A stretch of 64,000 bases of DNA from Mesorhabditis belari (lineage: Eukaryota > Nematoda > Chromadorea > Rhabditida > Rhabditidae): the NCBI GenBank assembly GCA_958450365.1, contig CAUEEP010000127.1, forward strand, positions 62,001-126,000, in the 5' to 3' direction. A program made the position numbers and the translations under genes. Numbering within the stretch: position 1 is the stretch's first letter; each line of letters begins with the position of its first letter. The notes below the pieces were generated by a model, which worked only from the letters and a program-made list of their open reading frames with translations, was not told where the DNA came from and did not search any database. Shown piece by piece: positions 13,691 through 26,400 of the stretch.

Positions 13691-13806
13691 TATGGCATCA
13701 GTGTAAAGAAATATTCTTTTCGTGCTTGGTACTCTTCACTCAAGACACGTTATTTCTTGTTTTGAGATATCTAATCTCACTTGAACTAAGACACTTTATT
13801 CAATAG
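13691..13806. repeat. Direct repeat flanking the mariner element, left copy
   Basis: The segment from GTAAAGAAATATTCTTTTCG to ACACTTTATTCAATAGC recurs with only a few differences at 15195-15300, on the other side of the 13835-15112 element. It could be a remnant of a longer dispersed repeat, or LTR pieces of the neighbouring BEL/Pao element. Confidence 0.7.
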
Positions 13807-13834
13807 CCGACTATTGTAGAGGATCAGACAGATA

Positions 13835-15112
13835 CAGGGTGCGGCATAAGTATGGTTACAGACTCAGAACCGTGTATCGTAATGAAATATGAACGGATTC
13901 ATGTAAATTTAATTTAAAATTAACAACAGTAATCATATTCATTTAAAAATAACAAATTATTCAATATGGGCACCTTTATTCTTGATAACGGCTTTAAGAC
14001 GCTTTGGATAACTTTCCACGGCGGCCCGCAGGGTACTTTCTGAAATTTCCGCCCAGGCTTTCTTCAGAGCCTTTTTCAGACTTTCAAAGTTTGCATGTTT
14101 TGTTGTGCATCCTTTTTGCTCCAAAATTGCCCAAACACAGAAATCCATAACATTCATGTCGGGCGAGTTAGCTGGCCATTCATTGGCGGGAATGAAGTCG
14201 GGCAAATTGTTTCGACACCACTCTTGAGTCTTTTTTGCTTTGTGCGCTGGGGCGCCGTTTTGCATCAACGTCTAGCGCTGATTTTGATAATCTCCTTGAC
14301 TCCACGGCTGTGCATGTTTTGTGAGAACGTTCAGATACACGTCTGTGCTAATTTTCAGCCCTTTATTAACGAAAATCAGCGCTTGCTGACACCTCTGCAA
14401 AAACCATGACTCCTGCTGGATGTGAGTTCCTGTCCACAAATCGGTCACTTTTATTTGCTTCTTGAGGGCTGTGAGCAAAAATTCGATCATTTTGAGAGTT
14501 GAAAACTTGCTCAATGTTGACTAATTTCTCGTCGGTAAAAAGCATCGTCAGACGCTCATCATTTGCGGCCCTCGCAAGAAGAAGAGCACATTTTTGCTTC
14601 GTGTTTCTCATTTGAAGATCCGTCAGGCCATTATGCTTCCTTAACTTGTAAGGGTGAAGGCCCAGATCCTTTTTTGACGATACGACGGATAGTTCTATCA
14701 GAAACATTCAATTGGGGAGCCATTTTTCTCATGCTCCGGGCAGGATTGCGCTTGATTCGTTTCTTAATGATTTTCTTGAGTCTCGTGTGATCAATTTTTG
14801 GCGGACGTTCACTTTTAGGAAGCTCTTCGACTCTATTTTGTTGCAAAATGCGGTATACCGTCATTCGATGCATTTTCAGTAGTTTGGCAATATCCGAAGT
14901 TGATCGTCCTTGTGCTCCAAGCTGAAGAATAGCGGCACGGTTGGGAGAAGCCTTCACCATTATGTCCAAACTTAAAAATTTGCTTAAAAACTCCCACATA
15001 ATATAAAAAAGCATTCAAATTAAGAGAAAATAATCCTTTGGCAAGAAATAAAAATCAATCAGTTTCTTAAATCAATGTTACAACCTTGTAACCATACTTA
15101 TGCCGCACCCTG
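13835..15112 (-). mobile_element. mariner-superfamily element (DD37D type) with TA target duplication
   Basis: Ends are near-perfect inverted repeats: CAGGGTGCGGCATAAGTATG at the left and CATACTTATGCCGCACCCTG at the right. TA dinucleotides lie immediately outside both. Length is about 1,278 bp, right for a full Tc1/mariner element. It encodes one broken transposase on the - strand. Confidence 0.92.
13957..14961 (-). pseudogene. DD37D mariner-type transposase, frameshifted
   Basis: DNA transposase of the Tc1/mariner superfamily. Reading on the - strand from ATG 14961 (MVKASPNRAAILQLGAQGRS), two helix-turn-helix motifs are seen (DIAKLLKMHRMTVYRIL; LNVSDRTIRRI). The catalytic region follows in other frames: FTDEK (first Asp), QNGAPAHKAKK and SPDMNVMDFCVWAILE. 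Spacing from the QNG residue to MDF is 37 residues, as in the DD37D/maT-type clade. At least two frame changes break the ORF. The second catalytic Asp is Asn (QNGAPAH where family members have QDGAPAH), so it is inactive even apart from the frameshifts. Confidence 0.88.
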
Positions 15113-15194
15113 TAGAATCCGATTAACGTTGGTGTTCGATTCAGAAATCGTCCTATTGCCCTTATTTGAGTGTCCTTCGCAATTCATTGCCTCT

Positions 15195-15300
15195 GTAAAG
15201 AAATATTCTTTGCGTGCTTGGTACTCTTCACTCAAGACACGTTATTTCTTGTTTCGAGATATCTGATCTCACTTGAACTAAGACACTTTATTCAATAGCT
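15195..15300. repeat. Direct repeat flanking the mariner element, right copy
   Basis: Matches 13691-13806 from GTAAAGAAATATTC to TTTATTCAATAGC with a handful of substitutions. Confidence 0.7.
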
Positions 15301-15309
15301 CGGAATTTT

Positions 15310-17937
15310 TCAATAGCTCGGAATTACAATTGGTTTTGCATTTTGAAAGTCTCTAAATGTCTCTGACATCCTGTCAACTTTTCGGTAAATTCCCCATTCG
15401 TCCTTCTCAACGTCACGTGCATTTTCTTTCAATTTTTTCTCATTTTCACTTTGATGTTGTTTTATGAGAAGTAACTTTGCATTTTTTAGGAAATCGGCCG
15501 GTCTATCAATGATGTTGTCGCCACTTCGCGGATCTACTCGACACGATGGGATTGGCTTCAACGCAGGATTGGTGGGTAGTTTGTTAATTGTCCTCATCTA
15601 GCGGTTTATGTAATAAAGAAACATTGCCGTTGTCTTGACAAATTTGTAAAAAGTTCCGAATCTTTGTTCTTCTATTAGAATTTCTTGGTTTTCGGTTACG
15701 ATTTCTGTTAGAATCAAAGTGTTCTTGGAACAAATTTTCCTGTTTTTTCTTGGGTAACCCATTTCAGTGCCACTTCTGAATCTCCGCAAATGACAATTTC
15801 ATCAATCTTTAATTTTATTTCTTTCAATAGGTATTGGATCTGCTTATGAGCACGTTCTAGGGGTAACAATTCCATTTTTGGGATTGTGGGAATGACTTTC
15901 GTAGGGTTCAGCCGATTCTTTGCAAAGATTATCGATGACTCAAATCTTCGACCAGTTTTCGATTGCAGGTATGCGACAATTGCGAGGGCTTTTGCCGATG
16001 CATCAGCAAAGATCGCTATTCATGTGTAATCTCTTTGTAGTGTTGTAAAGATGAACCTTGGGATCGTGATTCTTGTTTCTTTACCGAACTTGCTTTCAAT
16101 TTCTTCCCATTGCTCACTCTGTTTTTCCGGTAGTTGATGGTCCCATTTTAAGTCTTTGATAGACCACAAACTTTGATAAAAACTTTTAGCCTTAACTAGC
16201 AATGAGGTAGCGATTCCCAATGGGTCATAATTCGTTGCAATAGCTTGGATTATTTTCCTTTTGGTTAACGGTCGTTCCGTCTTAATTTGGATGATTTGCG
16301 ATAAAGTATCTTTGTCGCCGTCCCAAGTCATTCCTAGCAGTTTTAGTGAGCTTTCCACGATTTTATCGTCCTTTTCAATCGAGTTTAGCACAATTTTGTT
16401 GTTGCTAGTGAATTCTCGAATGTCCATCTTCATTTTTCTGAAGACATCCTTGTAAATCTTATATTTTTGAATTGCTTCTTTCTCGCTATGTTCGCCGACA
16501 AAAAGATTTTCGACGTACATTTGTTATTGTCGACGACGTAAGATTGTCGATTTTTAACAACTTCATCCTTCAGTTCGGGGTAATTTTGTTCTAACATGTG
16601 TAGTATTGATATTGTGAGTAGAAAGGCATTGGCTTTAACACCAAATGGTGTCCGTGTATATCTTAAAGCTCTCAAATTCTGGAAAGAGACGGGTTGTTTG
16701 TAATCTTTCAACCACAATATGCAAACTACATCCTTTTCGGAACTTTGTAGGTGAACTTGATGATATGCTTTCTCTACATCGACTGTAAGCAATATTGGAA
16801 ATGTCCACAATCTTATCAAGATTCCGATCATGTTTGGGATCAATGACGGGCCTTGGTGCATGATTTGGTTCAGCGATTTTTGCCCTTTCATGCTCGCACT
16901 TGCGTTCAAAACAATTCTTAGCTTTGTGGTCGTCGAGACTTCTTTTATTACCGCCTGATGTGGTATATAAAAGCTGATTGGGCCTTCAATTTTTCTTGGT
17001 GCTTCTTCTAGGATTCCTTGTTCCAATTGTTTTTGGAATTCTTCATTATATTTTCCCAATAGTTCTGGTTTTCCTTTAAGTTGCTTGATGAGGCTATGCA
17101 AGTATTGCATCGCAAGCTTGAAATTATCATCAATTTTAGGATTTTTCTCTATCCAAGGGAACTTTACATGAATTTCTCCATTAACGAGTTGGACCTCTTC
17201 TTTGAATTTTGTGACAACTTGTTGCTCCTTTTCTGAAGTTGCGGCTTCAGGAGACTCAGTGATGCCCATTCTTTCTAGGTCCCAAAAATTTTCCTCGGTT
17301 ATGTTATCGATAGCTGTGGAAATGTTCGTAGTGTTTTTGACCTTCTGGTTTAAACATAAATCTAACTCTCCACATTTAATTTTTCCTAGCTTTGTTTCAA
17401 TTTGCACCAAACCGCTGTGATGAATTGTCCAAGGTTCTTGTTGAATAATGTTCCAACAAAAGTCTTGACCAATAATTATGTCAAGTTTAACGTTTTTGAT
17501 TTCAGGTTCGTCTCCGAATGCGATGTTAGCTTCGGGAAGCTCCGGCAACTGCATCACTTCGAGTTTAAATGTGTCAGGTAAATGTTTGTTAAAAATTTTT
17601 GATTGTCGTAATAAAATTTTGAATGTTTTCGTTTTAATTACGCTTAAATGGCTGTTTTAATGTTTAAAACTTTGACATTTATGCTCGACAATTTTAAATT
17701 TTCTGCTAAATCTTTTGAGATAAAACTTTCTGTTGAACCTGTATCGATTAAAACGTTTACCTTGTCCTTGTAATGTTTTTGGTTGTCTGGATTGACTGCA
17801 AACACTTGTAAAATGCTTGTTACGTGGATCTTCTGGGAAAGCTTTGGGTGTGAATTGTTGAAGCAAAGCAAATTTTCTGATTGATTAAAATTTTGTGAAA
17901 AGTTAATGTTCTTCAACTGTGGTTTCCTTTGAGGCAC
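15310..17937 (-). pseudogene. BEL/Pao-type retrotransposon polyprotein, degenerate
   Basis: Retroelement polyprotein on the - strand. From 17937 an aspartic protease motif is seen (VNVLIDTGSTESFISKDLAE). It is followed in a shifted frame by a long reverse transcriptase ORF (17557-16430) with LTVDVEKAYHQVHL and a Pao-style TTKLRIVLNASA. After 16.4 kb the frame changes several times, with YDPLGIATSLLVKAKSFYQ and an RNase H-like stretch near 15.8-16.0 kb containing FADASAKALAIVAYLQSKTG and FAKNRLNPTKVIPTIPK, typical of BEL/Pao. The 15.3-15.6 kb ORF looks like the following connector region. No complete gag, integrase or clear LTR pair is visible, so this is an old, truncated copy. Confidence 0.85.
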
Positions 17938-18149
17938 GAAAAAATTTTAGACTGCAGTCGTTTTGAACTGTTGAATTTTGCTCGAAGTATCCCGTATTGT
18001 AAGGACTTCGCACCGCCACTAGCTCCACATTTAAGGAAGAGAGAAAAAGAACTTATAAGGACTATGCCAAATATCTCGCGTTACAGAGCTCCATTGGAAA
18101 AAGTAAAAGAATATTCAGGATCAGCATAGCCGATTCTATAAAGTCCCGT

Positions 18150-18640
18150 GGCTCTCGTATCAAAAGGCCACCTTGACCTGGTGCCTTTCCCTAATCTCTC
18201 AGTTTTTAAAAGTAACAGAACAAAATCCTTCAAATTCTACTCAAACTGCAGGGTGCACCTTAATTGTCGCAACAGATTTGTTCCCCAAGACGCGAAAGTC
18301 GATTCCGATCACTACCTGGCTCTTCTTAAAGATGAACAAGACTTTGCCATGGGCTCGTAAACATTTAGGAAATCGCATTTGGACTTATCAGCAAGATGGC
18401 GCACCGGCCCACAAATGCAAGAAAGTCCAAGAGTTCTGCCAAAACAACTTCCCGGACTTCATTTCTTTTTCTGAGTGGCCACGTAGCTCTCCAGACCTGG
18501 AATGGATTTTTCAGTGTGGTCGGTTTTAGAAGCCAAAGCTTGTTCAAAGCCCCACAAAAACATCGAAAGCTTGAAGAAATGACTGTTGAAAGCGTGGGAA
18601 GAGCTCGATCCAGCGTATTTGATCCCCACCCTTGACGCCT
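18150..18640 (+). pseudogene. Tc1/mariner transposase 3' fragment
   Basis: Shows the catalytic segment YQQDGAPAHKCKKVQEFCQN, then WPRSSPDLEW and, after a frame change, an SVWSVLEAKACSKPH-like stretch. It resembles the DD37D element at 13.8-15.1 kb but is clearly more diverged, keeps the QDG Asp and lacks a 5' half. Its reading frame is broken and no matching inverted ends could be assigned with confidence. Confidence 0.75.
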
Positions 18641-18799
18641 TCCCGAAATGCTAAACTGCTAATGGTGGTCGATTTGAATTTGATATTAATTTATAATTGT
18701 TAATGTACAATAAATGTTATTCAGTTAAAAATTTGTCTTTTTTGTTCTTGTCTGCCTTAAAGTCAGAACTTTATCTTGTTGCGACAATTATGGCGCACC

Positions 18800-19708
18800 C
18801 CACATCGGCGCGAAATGCGTTTTCTATCGAATTTTGCTGGGAGTACCTTTTTTAGATGCGGAAAATTGTGCTGATTCCGGATCTGAAAAATTTTTTCAAA
18901 TCCCCTTGACAGAAATTTTTAAAATTGAGTTTTAGCGGTTTTTTGGTCATTTTGTATGGGAAATTTTGTGGTACCCTGCAGTTTGGGGCTCGTAACTCGA
19001 GAACGAGGGTCTAGAACCAGAAACGAAGGGATAATTTTTATTCTAGAGACTCTTACGAACATTTTGATGCAAAAACCATCTAATTTGCTCAACCCTACAA
19101 AAAGTTATAAAATTTTTTAAAAAAGAAATAAGAAAATTTTAAAAATTCTCTATTGCACAATTGTTTTGTTCAAAAGAACAATGTAGCTATGTATCGTATT
19201 CACTCAAAACAATTAAGGAATATGCAAAATAATAGCTCAAGTGCGCGGGAGAGCCGAACCAACAACCCCATACTTTTGCGCGGGATTCACGTCGCGCGCC
19301 TTAGACCACTCGGCCACGGTTTCCCCTTATGTTTTTAGTGTATTTTGCAAAATTTCTTTAAAGACGTTATAACTTTTTGTAGGGTTGATCAAATTTGATG
19401 GTTTTTGCATCAAAATGTTCGTAAGAGTCTCTAGAATAAAAATTATCCCTTCGTTTTTGGTTCTAGACCCTCGTTGTCGAGTTACGAGCCCTAAACTGCA
19501 GGGTACCACAAAATTTCCCATACAAAATGACCAAAAAATCGCTAAAACGCAATTTAAAAAAATTTCTGTCAAGGGGATTTGAAAAATTCCTTCAGATTCG
19601 GAATCAGCACAATTTTCCGCATCTAAAAAAGGTACTCCCAGAAAAATTCGATAGAAAACGCACTTTTGCCTTATTTCGCGCCGACGTGCACCCTGTATTT
19701 TCATTTTC
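18800..19708. mobile_element. Foldback element with ~330-bp inverted arms enclosing a tRNA-like sequence
   Basis: The left arm (about 18800-19125, TGGCGCACCCCACATCGGCG then GTTTTCTATCGAATTTT) is inverted at about 19345-19708 (AATTCGATAGAAAACGCA then CGCGCCGACGTGCACCCTG). Arms are highly similar throughout (for example GTACCCTGCAGTTTGGGGCT versus its complement). The 220-bp centre holds the tRNA-like segment at 19243-19325. A diverged relative lies in the intron at 35.5-36.2 kb. No ORF is supported. Confidence 0.85.
19243..19325 (-). pseudogene. tRNA-Ser/Leu-like sequence (pseudogene)
   Basis: On the - strand an A-box-like TGGCCGAGTGGTCTAAGGCG is followed about 40 nt later by a B-box-like GGTTCGGCTCT, in the arrangement of a long-variable-arm tRNA. 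The acceptor and T stems do not pair well by eye and the expected U33 is absent, so a functional tRNA is unlikely. Confidence 0.5.
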
Positions 19709-19720
19709 AGTTCAGCTCCG

Positions 19721-20119
19721 ATGTTTCGGAAACAATCGACGGAGATCCATCGGTTGTGGCCGTGCACTGGCACTGAATGGAATTTCACTTATATTGAAAT
19801 GGCTATAAACACGATTGGATGTTTCTCAATTACTTGTGCCACTCAGCCTGACTTGTGCGTTTTGACTACAACAACAACCACCACAGTTAAGACGACGACA
19901 ACGAAAGTAACAACAACGAAAGTAACGACAGCGACTACAAAAACTACGAGAAGCACACCTAAAACAACAACTACAACCAAAGCGACAACAGCGACAGCTG
20001 CCACGACAACCCCAACTACTACAACAGCTACGCCGACCACTACTACAGCCACAACCACTACGATAACTACGACTACAAGAACAACTACTACAACTACGAC
20101 CATCACCGGTTTTCGGTGA
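19721..20119 (+). CDS. Thr-rich (mucin-like) exon, hypothetical
   Basis: An open frame of 132 codons with a Cys-containing first half (NTIGCFSITCATQPDLCVL) followed by about 75 residues that are mostly Thr, with Ala, Lys and Pro interspersed (ACN codon repeats). This composition is common in secreted or surface nematode proteins that carry heavy O-glycosylation. Whether the first ATG is real is doubtful, because a splice acceptor-like TTTTCAG lies at about 19704 and a donor-like GGTGAGT ends the tract. The opposite strand reads as a Val-rich ORF, a by-product of the repeat. Function is unknown; it may be one exon of a larger gene. Confidence 0.4.
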   Translation: MFRKQSTEIHRLWPCTGTEWNFTYIEMAINTIGCFSITCATQPDLCVLTTTTTTTVKTTTTKVTTTKVTTATTKTTRSTPKTTTTTKATTATAATTTPTTTTATPTTTTATTTTITTTTRTTTTTTTITGFR

Positions 20120-20418
20120 GTTTCAGATAATTTTTAAATTTTCAAATACTAATTTTAGGTGACCCGTGGTTCCGTCAATAAATTCAATAAATAAATTCAT
20201 TCACTTCAATCGGAGAAAACGATCGGCTTGTCGAGACCGCTCAATGCAACTAGTGGATGAGGAGAACACGCATAAACAAGCATTTGATCAATTTTTGCAT
20301 GTTTTTGTCACAGATTCGTCACTTTTATCTTTTTCACATCAACAAAAAGCTAATGGCTTTAAGTTTTTCTGCACTTTTGATATCTGCTGATCGCCATAAA
20401 ACTTTTATTCAAGAAATA

Positions 20419-23400
20419 CTAGTTAAGATTACTAATGAATATTGGAACCACTACCACATAGCTATCAAGATTGCCAGCAGCTGATGAGCCCTCCGGGCGG
20501 ATCTAATTTGATGTGTTCAAAATTCTTTGGGTTAGCTACCATTTTCTTTTTGTATGTGCGTTTAAGCGTAGTATTAAATATTTGGTTAACCTACCTCTTG
20601 GATTGATCCCAAATCTTCACCGGGCGGAATTTCCAAACTTTCATCGGCTTCAGGAACGATTATCGGGTTGGTGTTGTTCGGTTGGTGTTGTTCTGGGTCT
20701 AAGTGCTGAAGCTGAACAACATTTTTGGTTTTTATCATTTAAAGAAGACATACTTTCGTTTCAAACATTGGCTTCTTCTGGTTTGCAATTACATCAAGTA
20801 TTCTCGAAATCATTTCTTGAATCTCATCTTTGGCTGTTTCCGCTTCATTCAATTTGATACTTCCCTGGTTTCTTTTCAAATCCCCTAAGCAAACTTTTCT
20901 CTCACCTGACCTTTCTTCGCTTCATGCTCATCTTTCGGTAGTTTTGGTTCAATAGGTTTCTGAATACGGCTCTCTTATTGACTGGAAATGTCACCAACCA
21001 ATTGATCTCTGATTTCCTCGAGAATGTGCAGATTGGCTAGCGCGATTTCATCGATTCCGGAAGGCTGGGTTAACTTTTCCTAAAAAATATTGGAAAAAGG
21101 GAAATAACAAAGCGAACCAGAAGCTTTTGTTTGGGATTGTTGGCGATATTGTATGAATCTGGCTGTGAATGATTGGATGAAGATGCTGAGGGTGAAGGGG
21201 GCCTATAGGTATATGAATCAAAAGAAATGAATTAGAAATTACAATTTTCATAAAAATGCAAGACAACTTAAGCATTATTTTTGAAAACTAACACCGGATA
21301 CTCAATTGAAAGCTCTCTCAGTTTCTCTGACTTCAAAAACCTCAGGCACTGTAGAATCGCGTATATCTAAATTGAGACAATTTCGCAGGTTGCTATGAAT
21401 CGCCCTGCATTTCCCACTTGCGACCTTTTTCCGAGAAAATGCTGGGTTGACGCTTTAAACCCCTCTCATTTGCGCGAAATTTCATTTTTTTTCATTCTTG
21501 TTCACTTCAGTTTATTCTTTTTGCGTTTTTTCAACTAAAAAGCCACAAAAACAAAGCTTCTGCCATAGAAAATGATAAAACCACTTAACTTAACATTAGT
21601 TGGCATCAAGTTCGTGGAACAGATCGTCGGGAAGCAAATGGGTCTAAAAAACTCTACGAACAAAGCTTCCGCCACAAAAAATTACGTTAAAAACGTAACT
21701 TAACTTTATCCTCTTTTTCCTGCAAAAACAAACGCGATCACATCAGAAAAATACAAAAAAAAATGAAATTTAGCGCAAATTAGAAGGGGTACGGTAGTTT
21801 TACCACGCTTTAAAGAGCCAACCCAGCATTTTCTCGGAAAAAGCTCGCAAGTCATTTGCCCTAACCTCCAGACGGATTTTCATTTGCACCGCGCTGGTCT
21901 GAATCTTCTCAATCTCATCGATGGCCAACGCCGTGAGCAAATTCATCATCAGCACCACAATCACCACCACGAAGAGAATGTACAAGTAGAAAGCGAAATA
22001 GCGAAGCCATGGCCTAAATTTCGCAATAAAATTTTGTGATTATAGCTGAAATATGACATTCGTGTTTTGGGATCATCTACCGTTTAATTATCAAACCAAC
22101 ATTTTTTCTTCGCTTTCGCCGTGAAATATCTCGGAGTAGTTGATCTCACCGGTTCCCATTGCCAGCGTTTTGAAGAAAGACCAATGAATATGCGAAAACT
22201 CTTCCTAAATTTTCTCTTGTTACTCAATAAGAACAAACTTTTTTTTCACTACAGTTCTTCTTTTACAGGCCGATATTTGCTAGATGCACATCTAAAAAGT
22301 GTCCTCACTTTACCTTGTCTTGTAAGAGCAGTGAGAAGCTGAAAGAAAAAGCCAGAAGAAAAAGGACGAAAATCCACGTCTGCTCTAAAGATTTTGCAGC
22401 CACATTTTTGAACATCAACACAAATAGTCCGAATTCTTTCCGTTTTCTCAACAGATAGAGCTGAAAAACGAGATTTTCCAGGGCAAAATGTAGGAAACGA
22501 CCAAATTCCCCCATGAAAGGACGATCGTGAAAGCGGAGATGATCCAGAAAGGCTGAAAAGTGCTTGCCGATGGCCAGTCGATCCCAAACCATAACAAGAT
22601 CTAAACTTCAGCGACATTTCGAACTCAGCATTTGCTCACATCAACGCATTTCCAGGCTATGGTCAGCAGAGAAGTCACGCAAATTGATAGTTGAATGCCG
22701 TTCTCCCCTGAGAATGAACTTGCTTGAAGTTTTTCACATTTTAGTACATGTCTAACTAACAAGGGAAGGGCAAGTGGGCAAAGTGGGCGAAGTGGCACGT
22801 GCTATTGGGTTGGTGAATTGAAAACTGCCGGACTTTGAACTAAAATTTATTCAACATAAAACCATGAATTCATTCGAAATGATTTCCATTATTATTGGCG
22901 ACTTCTGCCCTTTTTACAGGCAATTTGCGGATTCCTCTTTCGTAATAGGATTTTGGTTTGTGTGTGAGACAAGTGTGAGACACAAAAATGGAGGACTGGA
23001 TATGTCCCAGTTTGAGCACTTTCTTCAAAAGAAACCCATTTTGGTGTCAATAGAAAAGTTGTAGAGAATCAAAAATGAGGCTTATAGCCAAATTTCCAAA
23101 AGATACACTTAGTAGTTTCGCTTAAAATGCAAGTTTTGTCAAAAAATTCGTAAATTTGGCATTTCTTGAAAACCAGTTTTTGAATCGTTCTGAAAACCTG
23201 GATATAAGCTTGATTTTTGATTCTCTACAACTTTTCCATTGACACCAAAATGGATTTCTTTTGAAGAAAGTGCTCAAACTGTCACATAGGACAATAGCCG
23301 GCAGTTTTCAATTCACCAATCCAATATATTGACTATTTTAACGATCATTTGATGCAGAATGAAATTACGCATCGAATGACACCAAAAACAACTTAAAATA

Positions 23401-26400
23401 TAATATTCATGCAAAATGAAATATTGGTCAAAATACGGCTGAAAAAATGCCCGTACAGTAAGGCAGACAGAAAGACAGACAGAAAGACAGACAGATACCG
23501 TAACCCCCCTCCCCTCAAATATGAAATATGGTTTCAGTTTTTGCTGGCGCTCCCCATCACAAGTTATACGAGTTTAAAGTTTTGCAAGGCATAATGCTAA
23601 CCCACTACCACTCGGCCACCGGCCACCGGTGGTGCATAGCAAATACTGAAACCATATTCGAAATCAGCGTGAAATTCTGCGTCGTCTGCAAAAATGGTAT
23701 ATAGCAAATTTGGCCACCTTGCCCACTTGACCTTTTATTGTAAGAAGTTAATCGTGCACTATTGAAGATATTGAAAAGATTGAAGAAGATATTGAAGAAG
23801 ATAAATAAAATATTGAAGAAAACTATCACACTACTCAAAAACTCACACCCAACATAGTCCCATCTGAATTGCCAGAGTTGTCTAATCTGCAAAAAAGAGC
23901 GTTTAGAAGCTTGATCGGAAATACCTCTTGTCCCAAGAGATAACCAGAAGAAGAAGCGGATATCACTACGTAAACGATTAACATCTAAATGTAAAATTAA
24001 AATTTTCTCACTATTTCATAACTGACGAAGCGGATGAGTTGTTCGTACCAAGCACCACAAAAGAACTTCGTTGATTGAAAGTGGAAAACACAGTTCTACA
24101 ATCTTATCCTCGATACAAAAATGAAACAGAACAGAAAAAAAAACTGACGCTTTTTGTAGAGTTCTTGCGTTCAAATATTCGAAATTTGTATTCACCAAAA
24201 TCCATCGAGTTGACAAGCTGCTCTTCTTTTTCCTGATGCCATCTATCGCTGATCATGAAAATAAAAGAGTAGGAAAGCAAGAAAATGACAAAAACGAGCA
24301 ATTCTGAAATTTAAGTGAATACTTTTTTTTGCTTTCCTTTGAAAACTGCTTTTGCCAACAGCTATCTATCTAAATGAAAGGATTTTTTCCGAAAAGATTT
24401 ATCAACCTTGCTCAATCTGCTCAGTCAGCTTGGTTTCTTTGCTTCGAATATTGATATATTGTCTGACTAATGGATGCATCAACAAATTCTTCGTTTCTTC
24501 TTTCTTCGAATCGGCCTAGAAAAGCAGAATATGCAGCAAGTGCAATAGACAAAAAACCATGATTTTGAGAGGATGTCTAGAATGAGTGCTCTTGCGATCG
24601 GGTTCGACCGTTTGGGGTCGTTCTTCGAGATATTCAAGCTCTAAAAACAGAAAGCTCCAAAAAAAAAACGAAAAAATACGTTTAACGTTGAAAAATGGAT
24701 CGTCGATAAATTCAAAGTTCCAAGTTGTAGGCACTTTGTCGTACCTAAATTCGTACAATCACTTCTGAAATTTCTAGAGTATTCATCGAAGAACCATATC
24801 TTTGATTAGAAAACGTGATGCACTGATCCATCACTTGCTTTGCCAACTCCGGGAAATCTTCAATCAGCCTTTGCATTGGCACATGCATTGGCACACCCTG
24901 AAACGGCGCATTGTCTCCAAGCGAACAGACCCACATTTGCGTCAAGCTTGGGTTTCAGAAAAAACTTCCAAACTTCCAGGTCCCGGCAAAGTAACCAGCT
25001 AGCAATTTTGCTGAAAAAATTTCATTTCGAAAGCTGATATGATAAAAGAACATTTGATTGAAATCTAATGCCACTTCCAAGGCATTTCGGGGTGGATTCT
25101 CCTTTGTTTCTGTTTCTGAAACTGACACTTTAAGAGGTTTATTGTAGACCAATCTTACTTAGGTCAACTTTTTCTAGAAAGAACACTTGTAAAATCTTTT
25201 CATATCCATATTGAACAGCCAAATGCAAGGGACGCATGCTGAAATGGATTCATTTTTTTTAAAGGTTTTCTTTCTCGTTTCGGTTTAAGTTTAGTTTACA
25301 AGTCAAAAAACATGCCCTGAGTCAAAAACGGTGGCGTCGAGAAGGCACTTGCCGCAAAAAACTTTCGCACACTCAGGTTGGTTTTCCTAAAATACATACA
25401 GTCGACTCTCTCTATAACGGTACTCGATATAACGGAAAGCTCTATATAACGGAATGGGATTTTGGTCCCGGCCGACACTAGGCTGTTTTAAATATAAAAA
25501 ACTATATATAGCGGAATTCTATATAACGGAGGAAAGATTTAGAACCGCTTATAATACGGCTTCTCTATATAACTGAATAATTAAGATATCCAGTGATCAA
25601 TTGACTAAATTTACTGCTAAGCTCTTCAATACTACGTAATATTAGGGTGTCCGGAATGAAAATACCCTCAACTTCGATTGCAATTTTTTCGGTGCAGCGA
25701 ACAGTTTCGCGTCTGATTTTTGTTTTGTTTTAAAGTTATATATCTTTTCTAATTCTATGTCTTTATAAAAATTTACCGCCTTATAATTTTAATTTTGTTT
25801 AGAATGGAAGATCAGAAGTACCGAATTCGGGTGTGCTTGCTCTACGACTTCAAACAAGGAAAAAGTGCCCAGGAGAGCCATAGCTCAATCTTGAAAGTTT
25901 TTCGAGAAGCTGCTTATTCAGAGGAAACTTGTAAAAAATGGTTTCAACGATTTGGAGAGGGAGACGAAACTCTACAGGATCGAGGACGTGGACCCTTCAG
26001 CGCTCAACGATGACGACCTTCGAGAAGCCATAGAAGATGGTCCAACCTTGTCGACTCGGGAACTTGCAACGATGTTTACTGTAGGCCACACAACCATTGC
26101 GGACTATTTACATCGCTTGAGTAAAGAGAATCTCGTCGGAAAATGGGTATCCCATCAACTTAGTGACGCTAATATACCTACTCGAGTGACTATGGCCGAT
26201 ATTCTTCTTCGTCAATCAAAAAATTGAGGTTTTTGGGGCACTATTGTGACGGCCGATGAAAAATGGATTTACTACGATAACCCATCGCGAAAGCGGCAGT
26301 GGTTTAGTCCAGGAGAACAGCCAAAAACGACGCCACAACGTGATCCGCATGAACAAAAGGTGGAATTCCCGTTTGGTGGAATGTTTGGTAGAATGTTTGG

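Noticed and set aside
13468..13806. 112-codon ORF left of the mariner element
   Set aside because: Its end is the repeat shared with 15195-15300 and no domain is recognised; support is too weak for a gene.
19843..20106. Val-rich ORF on the - strand
   Set aside because: It is the complement of the Thr-codon repeat and has no other support.
23575..23645. tRNA gene on the - strand (TGGCCGAGTGGTAGTGGG)
   Set aside because: Only an A-box-like segment is present; no B box or acceptor stem could be found.
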